Assembly: GCF_940670685.1 (NCBI RefSeq)
Contig: NZ_OW711693.1
Coordinates: forward strand, 372,001 to 436,000
Direction of reading: 5' to 3'
Length of the DNA: 64,000 nt
From: Anaeropeptidivorans aminofermentans
GTDB lineage: Bacteria > Bacillota > Clostridia > Lachnospirales > UBA5962
The notes under the pieces were generated by a model. It was not told the origin of the DNA. It ran no database searches and worked only from the letters and a program-made list of their open reading frames with translations. Position numbers and translations under genes: made by a program. Below, one piece after another: positions 1-7,643 of the stretch (its first letter is position 1; each line of letters begins with the position of its first letter).

Positions 1-19
1 CTACATAATAAATTTACTA
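1..19. repeat. Right end of a family B palindromic element, cut by the window edge
   Basis: Ends in AAATTTACTA followed by TA, the right terminus seen in the complete copies (for example 43490-43624). The rest of the element lies outside the window, upstream of tex. Confidence 0.6.
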
Positions 20-55
20 TAGATACAAATGAGTTTATGTTGGAAAGGATAAAAT

Positions 56-2212
56 ATGGATATTTTAAAGACCTTGGAAAACGAATTTTTATTAAAAACC
101 TATCAGGTAGAGAACACAGTAAAGCTTATAGATGAAGGGAACACCATTCCCTTTATTTCCAGATACCGTAAAGAAATGACAGGCTCCATAGATGACCAGA
201 CCCTGAGAGAAATATATGACAGGCTTCTATATTTAAGGAATATGGAGGAAAGGCGCAGCCAAGTTAAAGCAATTATAGAAGAACAAGGGAACTTAACCGA
301 AGAAATCGAAAAATCCCTTTCGGAAGCTAAAACCATGGCTGAAATAGAAGATATTTACCGCCCCTATAAGCCTAAGAGAAGAACAAGGGCAATGATTGCC
401 AAAGAAAAGGGCTTAGAGCCTTTGGCTATGATGATATGGGAGCAGAATATTCATAAGGAAATAGCTGCAATAGCGGAAGACTTTATAAACGAAGAAAAAG
501 AAATCCTTACTTCTTCCGATGCCATGCAGGGAGCCATGGATATTATAGCAGAGATTATATCGGACGATGCCGATTTCAGAGGAATCATAAGAAAAGAATA
601 TAACGATAAAGGCTTTCTTTCTTCAAAGGCTGTAGATACGGAAAAAGAGTCTGTATACGAAATGTATTACGATTTTTCAGAGCCTGTAAATAAAATAGCC
701 TCTCACCGGGTTCTTGCTGTAAACAGGGGAGAAAAGGAAGGCTTTTTAAACGTAAAAATAGAAGCCCCCGACGACGATATCTTAAGAAAAGTATTTTCTA
801 AAATCAACCAGGGCAATCGATATACGGAAGGGTTTTTGGAAGAGGCCCTTGCAGACAGCTATAAAAGGCTTATAGCCCCTTCCATAGAAAGGGAAATCAG
901 AAGCGCCCTTACGGAAAAATCCGAAGAAGGGGCTATCAAGGTTTTCGCGGAAAACTTAAAACAGCTTTTACTCCAGCCCCCTTTGAAGGATAAAACGGTT
1001 CTTGCTCTTGACCCGGGCTTTCGGACAGGCTGTAAATTTGCCGTTATGGATAATACGGGAAAGGTCCTTGCAACAGGGGTCGTATATCCTACGCCGCCCC
1101 AGTCTAAAATAAAGGAAGCCAAGGAAAAGCTGATTCCCCTTATAGAAAAGCACAATGTAGATATTGTAGCCATCGGAAACGGAACGGCTTCCAGAGAAAC
1201 GGAAGCCTTTACTGCCGAAATGCTTCACGAGGTTAAAAGAAAGGTATATTATGTCATCGCAAACGAGGCCGGAGCCTCTGTATATTCGGCTTCAAAGCTT
1301 GGGGCAGAGGAGTTCCCTGAATTTGACGTTGCCCTTCGTTCTGCGGTTTCCATAGGAAGAAGAATACAGGACCCTCTTGCGGAGCTTGTTAAAATAGACC
1401 CTAAAAGCATCGGCGTAGGCCAATACCAGCACGATATGAATCAGAAAAGGCTGGGAGAAGCCCTTGGAGGCGTTGTCGAAAGCTGCGTTAATACAGTAGG
1501 GGTTGATTTAAATACGGCAAGCCCCTCTCTTTTAAGCTATGTTTCGGGCATATCTCAAAGCCTTGCAAAAAATATCCTTGAATACAGAGAAGCAAACGGC
1601 AAATTCCAAACAAGGAAAGAGCTTCTTAAAGTGAAGAAGCTGGGCCCCAAGGCTTTTGAGCAGTGTGCGGGGTTTTTACGGATAAACGAGGAAAGCTGTA
1701 AAGAAATCCTTGATTCTACAGGCGTTCACCCTGAAAGCTATCAGGCCTGCGAAATGCTTCTTGAAAAAACGGGGCATACCAAGGAAGATATCCGCCTTAA
1801 AAGAATAGGCAGGCTTTCAGCTGAAATTCATAATCTTGAAGAGCTTTCCAAGGAGCTTAATATAGGCGTATTTACATTGAGAGATATTATAAAGGAGCTT
1901 GAAAAACCCGGCAGAGACCCGAGAGAGGACATGCCGCCCCAGATACTGAGAAGCGATGTTTTATCCATGGAAGACCTGCAGGAAGGCATGGTTCTTCAAG
2001 GCACCGTCAGAAATGTAATAGACTTCGGCGTTTTTGTAGATATCGGGGTTCATCAGGACGGCCTTGTCCATATTTCAGAAATATCCAATAAATTCATAAA
2101 ACATCCCCTTGATGTAGTAAAGGTAGGGGATATTGTAAAGGTAAGGGTTTTATCTGTGGATATCAATAAAAAGAGAATATCGTTAAGCATGAAGTTTGAA
2201 GATCAAAAGTAA
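56..2212 (+). CDS. tex: Tex-family RNA-binding protein (S1 domain)
   Basis: 718 aa, the usual Tex length. Tex proteins are cytoplasmic nucleic-acid-binding proteins linked to transcription and RNA turnover. In order: helical Tex N-terminal region (about 1-300), a YqgF/RNase H-like fold starting near residue 315 (VLALDPGFRTG), helix-hairpin-helix segments about 480-560 (NTASPSLLSYVSGIS, VKKLGPKAFEQ), and an S1 domain from about 640 (GTVRNVIDFGVFVDIG). Start ATG follows GGAAAGG. It is monocistronic as far as visible; a family B element ends just upstream. High confidence in the family, less in the physiological role. Confidence 0.95.
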   Translation: MDILKTLENEFLLKTYQVENTVKLIDEGNTIPFISRYRKEMTGSIDDQTLREIYDRLLYLRNMEERRSQVKAIIEEQGNLTEEIEKSLSEAKTMAEIEDIYRPYKPKRRTRAMIAKEKGLEPLAMMIWEQNIHKEIAAIAEDFINEEKEILTSSDAMQGAMDIIAEIISDDADFRGIIRKEYNDKGFLSSKAVDTEKESVYEMYYDFSEPVNKIASHRVLAVNRGEKEGFLNVKIEAPDDDILRKVFSKINQGNRYTEGFLEEALADSYKRLIAPSIEREIRSALTEKSEEGAIKVFAENLKQLLLQPPLKDKTVLALDPGFRTGCKFAVMDNTGKVLATGVVYPTPPQSKIKEAKEKLIPLIEKHNVDIVAIGNGTASRETEAFTAEMLHEVKRKVYYVIANEAGASVYSASKLGAEEFPEFDVALRSAVSIGRRIQDPLAELVKIDPKSIGVGQYQHDMNQKRLGEALGGVVESCVNTVGVDLNTASPSLLSYVSGISQSLAKNILEYREANGKFQTRKELLKVKKLGPKAFEQCAGFLRINEESCKEILDSTGVHPESYQACEMLLEKTGHTKEDIRLKRIGRLSAEIHNLEELSKELNIGVFTLRDIIKELEKPGRDPREDMPPQILRSDVLSMEDLQEGMVLQGTVRNVIDFGVFVDIGVHQDGLVHISEISNKFIKHPLDVVKVGDIVKVRVLSVDINKKRISLSMKFEDQK

Positions 2213-2572
2213 GAATACAATAGGAATTTTTAGGAAAAGAAATACTTTGAAAGGGGCAGGAATGTATTTCGCGGCTTTAATAGAAAAGCGCCGGGGATTT
2301 TATTCCTGCCTTTAAAAGGTTTAAAAAGTAAGCGAAGGTCCCTTTTTCCAAAACCCCAATAGCAGACTTCTTCACGGCAGGCCGACGAAAAAATACTGAA
2401 AAAGGTATTATTTTGGCAGCCCCAATAATACTCAATTTGATGAAAGAGTAATTTTTTCTCTGTAAATTATAATCAAGATAAAAATTTCGAAGGAATTTTT
2501 GCTTTGGTTCTGCCAGCCCTTCGCGAAGTATAAACCCTTCATGCGTTTGCCTGAGAAATTTTCTCTTTGCCA
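2213..2572. other. Intergenic stretch after tex with no supported gene
   Basis: About 360 bases between the tex stop and the promoter of the FMN riboswitch. A 98-codon open frame runs on the minus strand here but has no ribosome binding site and no family I recognise. I see no convincing terminator or repeat. Confidence 0.4.
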
Positions 2573-2601
2573 TTGTTTTTTTACTTAATCAATGATATAA
2601 T
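2573..2601 (+). promoter_or_regulatory. Probable sigma-A promoter of the FMN riboswitch/ribU transcript
   Basis: TTGTTT at 2573-2578 and TATAAT at 2596-2601 with a 17-base spacer, about 40 bases before the riboswitch core. The -10 box is a perfect match; the -35 box is partial. Confidence 0.6.
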
Positions 2602-2637
2602 ATCTATGTAATATTAAAATTTAATATTTTTAATTAA

Positions 2638-2756
2638 ACTTCAGGGCAGGGTGCAATTCCCTACCGGTGGTATAGCCCACGACCGGCTTATTTTTATAAG
2701 CCGCTGAATTGGTGAAATTCCAATGCCGACAGTACAGTCTGGATGAAAGAGGTTTA
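2638..2756 (+). promoter_or_regulatory. FMN riboswitch (RFN element)
   Basis: Carries the conserved RFN blocks in order: CAGGGCAGGGTGCAATTCCC, CTACCGGTGG, a variable hairpin, TGAATTGGTGAAATTCCAATGCC, GACAGT and AGTCTGGATGAAAGA. The riboswitch binds flavin mononucleotide and usually ends transcription when FMN is plentiful. It is followed by intrinsic terminators and then ribU, the expected target, so riboflavin uptake is probably shut off by FMN. Confidence 0.96.
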
Positions 2757-2760
2757 AATG

Positions 2761-2816
2761 AAGCACGCTTTTATGCGCTTTTTTTAACGCCCTGAGTTTT
2801 CTGGGCGTTTTTTTAT
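2761..2816 (+). terminator. Riboswitch expression platform: tandem intrinsic terminators
   Basis: An imperfect hairpin with a T run ends at 2785. A second one follows, ACGCCC...GGGCGT with seven Ts (2786-2814). Both lie between the FMN aptamer and ribU, consistent with transcription attenuation. Confidence 0.8.
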
Positions 2817-2884
2817 TGATGATGGGCAGGCATAAACTTAAAGAGCGGAGCAGATATTATAACTGCTCTGAAACTTAAGAAATA

Positions 2885-2922
2885 TAGTAAATAAAACTGA
2901 AAAAGATGAAGTTTATTTACTG
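2885..2922. repeat. 38-bp minimal palindromic element in the ribU leader
   Basis: TAGTAAATAAAACT and AGTTTATTTACTG are near-perfect inverted repeats around a 10-base loop, flanked by TA on both sides like family B. It sits between the riboswitch terminators and ribU. Confidence 0.5.
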
Positions 2923-3073
2923 TAGGCTGAGGAAAAGCTTGTGAAGCTGAAAACAGAAAGACGGTTTTCAATTTTCATGAGCATTGCCGTTTGAACTGCC
3001 GGCAATCCCATTTCATTTATAAAACGCCATAATACTAATTGAATTAGTATAAGAATATTCGGGAGGGTTTAAT

Positions 3074-3682
3074 TTGAAAAACGATTTTGCATTGCCGCAG
3101 AGAATCGGCACGAAACAAATGGCGAGAATAAGCTTTCTTGCAGTCATAGGCTTTGTACTGGAAATGATTAATTTCCCTTTGCCTATTTTCCCCGGGTTTT
3201 TAAAGTTCGATTTCAGCAGTCTTCCTTCTTTAATCGGAGGAATGCTGATGGGGCCTTTGCCTGCGGTTTTTATTGAGCTTATTAAAAATCTTTTAAAGGT
3301 TATTGTTCAGTCTGAAACCATCGGAATAGGAGAAGTATCCAATTTCATCTGCGGAATTTCTCTTGCTGTTCCGGCTGCTGTTATTTATAGAAAAATGAAA
3401 GGCTATAAAGGCTTCATTATAGGAGGCATTACGGGCGTGATTATGCTTACGGTGGTAGCTTCACTGTCCAATTATTTCTTTGTGATACCGGCATATGCTT
3501 TTGCCTTCGGCGGAATGGAGGCTATCATAGGCCTTGCAAGCAAGGTTAACGGAAATATCCATGACCTTAAAACCATTATCATGCTTGCCATCATACCTTT
3601 TAATATTATTAAAGGAAGTGCCACGGTTCTTGCAGGGGCTGTTATCTACAGGCATCTGCCTATATTTGAAAAAGAAAAATAA
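3074..3682 (+). CDS. ribU: Riboflavin ECF transporter substrate-binding subunit
   Basis: 202-aa hydrophobic protein with about five to six membrane segments, of the RibU S-component family (conserved early features: RISFLAVIGFVLEM, LPIFPGFLKFDFSSLPSLIGG). It captures riboflavin in the membrane and works with a shared energising module (EcfA, EcfA', EcfT), which is not in this window. The start is TTG 12 bases after GGGAGGG; no ATG is better placed. The FMN riboswitch upstream supports riboflavin as substrate. A terminator follows. Confidence 0.92.
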   Translation: MKNDFALPQRIGTKQMARISFLAVIGFVLEMINFPLPIFPGFLKFDFSSLPSLIGGMLMGPLPAVFIELIKNLLKVIVQSETIGIGEVSNFICGISLAVPAAVIYRKMKGYKGFIIGGITGVIMLTVVASLSNYFFVIPAYAFAFGGMEAIIGLASKVNGNIHDLKTIIMLAIIPFNIIKGSATVLAGAVIYRHLPIFEKEK

Positions 3683-3691
3683 GATATCAAT

Positions 3692-3724
3692 AAAAAAAGC
3701 CGGGATTTTCCGGCTTTTTATTTA
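3692..3724. terminator. Bidirectional intrinsic terminator between ribU and the oadG-like gene
   Basis: AAGCCGG...CCGGCTT stem with A-rich and T-rich flanks on both sides, so it can end ribU (+) and the convergent oadB/oadG transcript (-). Confidence 0.85.
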
Positions 3725-3856
3725 TTATTCTTCGTCTTCCTTATAGGGGAAAACCTTATTTAAAACAAGAATCATGATATAAAAAAGTATGAGTACGGAG
3801 AAAACTCCGATTAAACCGTAGGACATCACTTGAAATCCCTGGGATAAGGTGTTCAT
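3725..3856 (-). CDS. OadG-like gamma subunit of a Na+-translocating decarboxylase (43 aa)
   Basis: 43-residue reading frame: short polar N-terminus (MNTLSQGFQVM), one membrane helix about residues 14-33 (GLIGVFSVLILFYIMILVL), and an acidic tail (PYKEDEE). This is the layout of OadG/MmdC gamma subunits, which anchor and assemble the decarboxylase complex. ATG follows AAAGGCGG at good spacing. It lies directly downstream of oadB on the same strand, separated by a family B element, and ends at the shared terminator. It is too short for most gene callers. The family is inferred from topology and context, not a strong motif. Confidence 0.7.
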   Translation of the reverse strand: MNTLSQGFQVMSYGLIGVFSVLILFYIMILVLNKVFPYKEDEE

Positions 3857-3984
3857 ATGAATACCGCCTTTCTATGAAAGTATCGCAAATTAACTTGAAA
3901 AATTCCCGGTCAATTGACTTTTCCTTTATTTTATAATGTCTGAAGTCATTTTTATACAATCGGAATAAAAATAAATTGAAGATA

Positions 3985-4109
3985 CAGCAATATAGCTTTG
4001 AGGTAGTAATAAAAAACTATTTTTCATAAATGCCTTCATCTATAGAATCGCTTAAATGAAGCCATTCAAAATATACGCTTTTTATTACCTTATTTAAGTT
4101 ATATTATTA
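3985..4109. repeat. Family B palindromic element between oadB and the oadG-like gene
   Basis: Starts CAGCAATATAG after TA and ends TTATATTATTA before TA. Inner arms: GTAGTAATAAAAA near the left and TTTTTATTACC near the right. It lies 4 bases after the oadB stop, inside the apparent operon. Confidence 0.7.
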
Positions 4110-4113
4110 TACA

Positions 4114-5268
4114 TTACATTCCTAAAATAACAGGTACGATAGCAAGAATAATTGCCCCTGCAACTACGGAACCAAGCTGGCCGGAAACGTTTGCAGATAC
4201 GGCCTGCATCAGGATGAAGTTTGTAGGGTCGGCTTCCTTTGCAAGCTTTTGAACGATACGGCTTGACATAGGGAATGCGGAAATACCTGCGGCACCAATC
4301 ATAGGGTTCACCTTCTGCTTGCTGAAAAGGTTTAAGAATTTAGCAAACAATACGCCGCCTGCGGTATCAAAGATGAATGCCACAAGGCCTAAAGCCATAA
4401 TAAGGAGCGTCTGGAACTGAAGGAAATCCTCTGCCTTCATGGTAGCACCTATGGTAATACCGAGAACGAGGGTAACGAGGTTTGCAAGTTCATTTTGAGC
4501 GGCATTGGAAAGCTTCTCTAATACGCCGCAAACCCTTATTAAATTACCGAACATTAAGGATCCGATAAGGGGAACGCTGATCGGGGCAAGGATACCGGAT
4601 ACGATAGTAACTACAATTGGAAATGCGATAAGAGCCATTTTTGATATTTGAATATCTTTAAATTCCATTCTGATACAGCGTTCTTCCTTGGTGGTAAGGG
4701 CCTTTATTACAGGAGGCTGTATGATAGGAACCAAGGACATGTAGGAATAAGCCGCAACGGTAATAGGACCTAAGAATGTAGGAGAAAAGAGCCTTGCTAC
4801 GAAAATACTTGTAGGGCCGTCGGCAGCACCTATAATGCCTATGGCAGCTGCGTCTTTCAAAGTGATATTAAGGCCCGGGAAGGCTTTTCCAAGAGCAAGG
4901 GCCGCAATAATAGTAAAGAAGATACCGAACTGGGCGGCAGCTCCGAAAAGAAGCATTTTAGGCGTTTTTAAAAGAGGGGTAAAGTCTATCATAGCGCCTA
5001 CCGCTATAAAAATCATAATAGGGAAAAGTTCTGTAATGATGCCCACATTGTAAAACACTTGAAGGAATCCTGCTGCCCCGTCATGCTCCCAAACGATGCC
5101 GAAGGGAAGGTTAACGAGAATGGCGCCGAAACCGATAGGTAAAAGCAGCATAGGCTCGTAATCCTTTTTTACGGCAAGATAAATGAGCAGCAGGCCAATC
5201 AGATACATGATTATTTTACCGATGCTCAGTTCAAAAACTCCGTTAAACAGTTCTAATAAGATTTCCAT
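4114..5268 (-). CDS. oadB: Na+-translocating decarboxylase beta subunit (OadB/MmdB family)
   Basis: 384-aa integral membrane protein, the beta subunit that couples decarboxylation of a carboxybiotin intermediate to Na+ export. About nine to eleven membrane segments and the family motif GAADGPTSIFVA, whose Asp is the known essential Na+-site residue. The ATG beginning MEILLELF, 8 bases after GGAGG, is preferred to an upstream TTG/ATG in the same frame. The only partner nearby is the small oadG-like gene; alpha and biotin-carrier subunits are not in the window, so the substrate (oxaloacetate, methylmalonyl-CoA or glutaconyl-CoA) cannot be told. Confidence 0.93.
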   Translation of the reverse strand: MEILLELFNGVFELSIGKIIMYLIGLLLIYLAVKKDYEPMLLLPIGFGAILVNLPFGIVWEHDGAAGFLQVFYNVGIITELFPIMIFIAVGAMIDFTPLLKTPKMLLFGAAAQFGIFFTIIAALALGKAFPGLNITLKDAAAIGIIGAADGPTSIFVARLFSPTFLGPITVAAYSYMSLVPIIQPPVIKALTTKEERCIRMEFKDIQISKMALIAFPIVVTIVSGILAPISVPLIGSLMFGNLIRVCGVLEKLSNAAQNELANLVTLVLGITIGATMKAEDFLQFQTLLIMALGLVAFIFDTAGGVLFAKFLNLFSKQKVNPMIGAAGISAFPMSSRIVQKLAKEADPTNFILMQAVSANVSGQLGSVVAGAIILAIVPVILGM

Positions 5269-5292
5269 TGATAAACAAACCTCCATTTAGTT

Positions 5293-5430
5293 TAGGGCGT
5301 ATTTGAAAAGTCAAAAACACGATCTATTTTTCCATAAGTACATTTTCTTCTCGGAAAAAACTCCCAGGTTACCCCGAAATGGCACTTTCTTTCAAAATAT
5401 CCTTGATTTCATTATTTCAAACATTGCCTA
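5293..5430. repeat. Family A palindromic element (short copy)
   Basis: Begins TAGGGCGTATTTGAAAAGTC and ends ATTTCAAACATTGCCTA, which are inverted repeats of each other. Same ends as the longer copies at 23737-24035 and 63113-63334, but the interior is largely missing. It lies upstream of oadB. Confidence 0.6.
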
Positions 5431-5693
5431 AGCAAGTAAACTGTAAATTAATAAATATGCGTGGCCTTTTGGCAGGCCATTTAAGTAAAATTATATAGTT
5501 TTTTGTATTAAAAATCAATAAGCTTGTATCTTATACAAGTTATTGCATAAAGACTATGAGGCCTAAAGGGTAAAAAAGACTAAAACATATGGTAAAATTT
5601 GCTATAGCCTGCCGGAGTTAGAGAAAGTTATATTATGGCTTGTCACAGCTTCGGAAAAATTATATGATAGATTTACAAAAGGGGGGATTCACT

Positions 5694-5918
5694 ATGAAAG
5701 AACTTGAAAAATTAAGGCTTTTACTTAACAGGAAAATAGAAGAAGGCAATACCCTTGAATCTTTACTTCCCCTAAGTGAAAAATTAGATAAAATGGTTAT
5801 AAAATTCATGGGGACAGAAGAGACAGAGTATAAGGTAAGTGAAGGAATCGAAGAAGGAATCGAAGAAGAAATTGAAGAAGAAATTGAAGAAGAAATTGAA
5901 GAAGGAAACATAGCTTAA
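5694..5918 (+). CDS. Spo0E-like small protein with an acidic repeat tail
   Basis: 74 aa from an ATG preceded by AAGGGGGG. Residues about 3-39 match the Spo0E-like helical hairpin (LRLLLNRKIEEG...LSEKLDKMVIKF, with the SExLD signature). Spo0E-family aspartyl-phosphate phosphatases dephosphorylate Spo0A~P and delay sporulation. The C-terminal half is unusual: residues about 50-71 are repeats of EGIEE/EEIEE encoded by a near-perfect 12-bp tandem repeat (5850-5905). The family call rests on a short motif, so moderate confidence. A terminator follows. Confidence 0.7.
   Translation: MKELEKLRLLLNRKIEEGNTLESLLPLSEKLDKMVIKFMGTEETEYKVSEGIEEGIEEEIEEEIEEEIEEGNIA
5850..5905 (+). repeat. 12-bp tandem repeat inside the Spo0E-like gene
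   Basis: Successive units of GAAGAAATTGAA and the variant GAAGGAATCGAA. The repeat unit is a multiple of three, so changes in copy number would lengthen or shorten the Glu-Ile tail without a frameshift. Confidence 0.8.
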
Positions 5919-6007
5919 TGGTCATAGACTTAAGAAATTTGTTCAAGAATTTCAATCCTTAATCAGTATATCTTGTTTTTTATTGAACATTAGAACAAGA
6001 AGTTTTT

Positions 6008-6046
6008 AAAGCAGCAGGAGTGTATATTCCGGCTGCTTTTTTATTC
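6008..6046 (+). terminator. Intrinsic terminator after the Spo0E-like gene
   Basis: AAAGCAGC.GGA...TTCC.GCTGCTTTTTT stem-loop with a T run, 90 bases after the stop codon. Confidence 0.75.
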
Positions 6047-6236
6047 ATTATGAAAAGATGTGAATCTAGAAAAAGATACATAAGCTTCAGATGCAGAGTG
6101 ACCGGTTTGGGCCGACAAAGCAATCAAATTTTATTGGGATTTGTGCTAAAATAATTCTTACATAGAACGTATATAAAAACATATATATAAATATAGATGT
6201 TTACATAAATTTTAGGCTCTTATAGATATTTACGTA

Positions 6237-6364
6237 TAGTAAATCAAACAGTAACAAAACCGTATATTCCTACAGGCCCCAAAATGTACTGTTTCCGAAG
6301 GAAATTCGCATTTTTATGTCTTTAATGAATCGGTTTTTGCTACTTCTTTATAAGAAGTTTACTA
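6237..6364. repeat. Family B palindromic element
   Basis: Begins TAGTAAATC after TA and ends AAGTTTACTA before TA. Contains the family core ACAGTAACAAAACCGTATATTC, the GTTTCCGAAGGAAAT loop block and the right arm TTTTTGCTACTTCTTTATAAG. 128 bp, in the 618-base gap before the GntR gene. Confidence 0.8.
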
Positions 6365-6536
6365 TACATGGATAAATTGAAAAAATTAATTACGCCCAAG
6401 CACCTTAAAGCAATTTGCAGAAACAGCCGGTAATTTAATATTTGCATGCCTTAAGCAATGCTGTATAAGATGCGGGCATATATTTTTTCGATTTCGCTGA
6501 GTATAAAATAAAATTAATATTTAGGAGACTGTTTTT

Positions 6537-7295
6537 ATGAAGGATATACCAAAGTATAAGATTATAGAAAATTATATTCTATCCCAGATAAAAAGCGGCA
6601 GGCTTAAAAGAGGAGACCAAATAGAAACAGAGCAGAAAATAAGCGAAAAATTTAATATAGGCCGCCTGACGGTAAATAAGGCGATTATTAATTTGGCCCA
6701 GCAGGGATATATTGAAAGGATACCCGGGAAAGGCTCTTTTGTCCGCTCCAATGTAGTTACGAAGAAGGTATCGGCTAAAAGAAGCTTTACCCTCGATATG
6801 AAGACTGCAGGCCTTGTGCCCGGCTCTAAATTAATAGACTATAGAATTCTTAAAGGAAAAGAAGCGCCCAATGTAGCCAAATACCTTGCGCTTTCTGAAG
6901 ACGATCTTATTCATTATTTTATAAGGCTTCGTACGGGAAATAATGACCCTATAGCCCTTAGCTATACTTATATTTCCGCAAAGGTGGTGCCTGCCATCGA
7001 TATAAACTGCCTTAACAATTCCCTGAATGCATATCTTAATTCCATAGATATATACAGCGCAGCAACGGTGCATAAAATGACGGCTCATATTGCAGATGCC
7101 AAACAGGCGAAATATCTGGGGATAACAAATGCCAATGTTGCCCTTTTGCGAAACGCCCATGTGACCTACACGCAGGACAGAAGACCCTATGAATATATAG
7201 AGACCTATTACATCAGCTCAAAATTTGAATATATGTTCAGTACGGGATTTGCAGAGGAAGAAAACATCAATCCCTTTAATGATGAGGAAATATAA
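6537..7295 (+). CDS. GntR-family (HutC/UTRA) transcriptional regulator
   Basis: 252 aa. N-terminal winged helix-turn-helix about 8-70 (EQKISEKFNIGRLTVNKAIINLAQQGYIERIPGKGSFV) and a C-terminal UTRA ligand-binding domain about 90-240, the HutC subfamily that senses small sugars or amino-acid derivatives. ATG follows TTAGGAG. It is followed by its own terminator and then an SIS/PTS operon, which it likely controls; the ligand may be the phosphorylated transport product. It is a clear paralogue of the regulator at 63341-64000 (shared motif IHYFIRLR and the ALSYTY-SAKVVP stretch). Confidence 0.9.
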   Translation: MKDIPKYKIIENYILSQIKSGRLKRGDQIETEQKISEKFNIGRLTVNKAIINLAQQGYIERIPGKGSFVRSNVVTKKVSAKRSFTLDMKTAGLVPGSKLIDYRILKGKEAPNVAKYLALSEDDLIHYFIRLRTGNNDPIALSYTYISAKVVPAIDINCLNNSLNAYLNSIDIYSAATVHKMTAHIADAKQAKYLGITNANVALLRNAHVTYTQDRRPYEYIETYYISSKFEYMFSTGFAEEENINPFNDEEI

Positions 7296-7336
7296 ATAAA
7301 TTTCCATAGGAGTATGAAGTTAAATGGAATGCTATA

Positions 7337-7463
7337 TAGTAAATTTTATAAAGAAGAAACAAAAAGACTGGTTACTATAGATTTAAAAATACAGGTTTCC
7401 TTTGGAAACAGTACATTTTGAGAAAGTGCCTCTCTAGGGGTTTGCTGCTGTTTCAGCTTACTA
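7337..7463. repeat. Family B palindromic element
   Basis: TAGTAAATTTTATAAAGAAG at the left and CTGTTTCAGCTTACTA at the right, each next to TA, with the GTTTCCTTTGGAAACAG hairpin in the middle. Lies between the GntR gene and the SIS/PTS operon. Confidence 0.7.
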
Positions 7464-7525
7464 TATATGTTAGAAATTACCGAAAATTAATAAGGATAGC
7501 GTTTCTTTTATAGGAAATTACAAAA

Positions 7526-7566
7526 AAAGCCCTTAGATTTCATGTAAAATGTCTAAGGCTTTTTTT
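7526..7566. terminator. Intrinsic terminator between the GntR gene and the SIS/PTS operon
   Basis: AAAAAAGCC-TTAGA...TCTAAGGCTTTTTTT stem with T run on the + side. It separates the regulator from the downstream genes, so the PTS operon needs its own promoter in the 30-60 bases after it. Confidence 0.8.
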
Positions 7567-7592
7567 AATTTATATAAAGGAGGCTTCATATA

Positions 7593-7643
7593 ATGATATA
7601 TATAATTAAAAAATATATAGATATTAGGAGGGTAACCCTTTGA
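7593..7643 (+). CDS. Possible 16-codon leader peptide upstream of the SIS gene
   Basis: ATG preceded by AAAGGAGG (spacing 9) opens a 16-residue frame, MIYIIKKYIDIRRVTL, whose TGA stop (7641-7643) overlaps the TTG start of the SIS gene (7640-7642). The ribosome binding site of the SIS gene lies within this frame. The arrangement suggests translational coupling or a leader, but no homologue is known to me. Confidence 0.4.
   Translation: MIYIIKKYIDIRRVTL

Noticed and set aside
2277-2573. 98-codon minus-strand frame between tex and the FMN riboswitch
   Set aside because: No ribosome binding site, overlaps the riboswitch promoter's -35 box at its start, highly basic composition and no recognised family.
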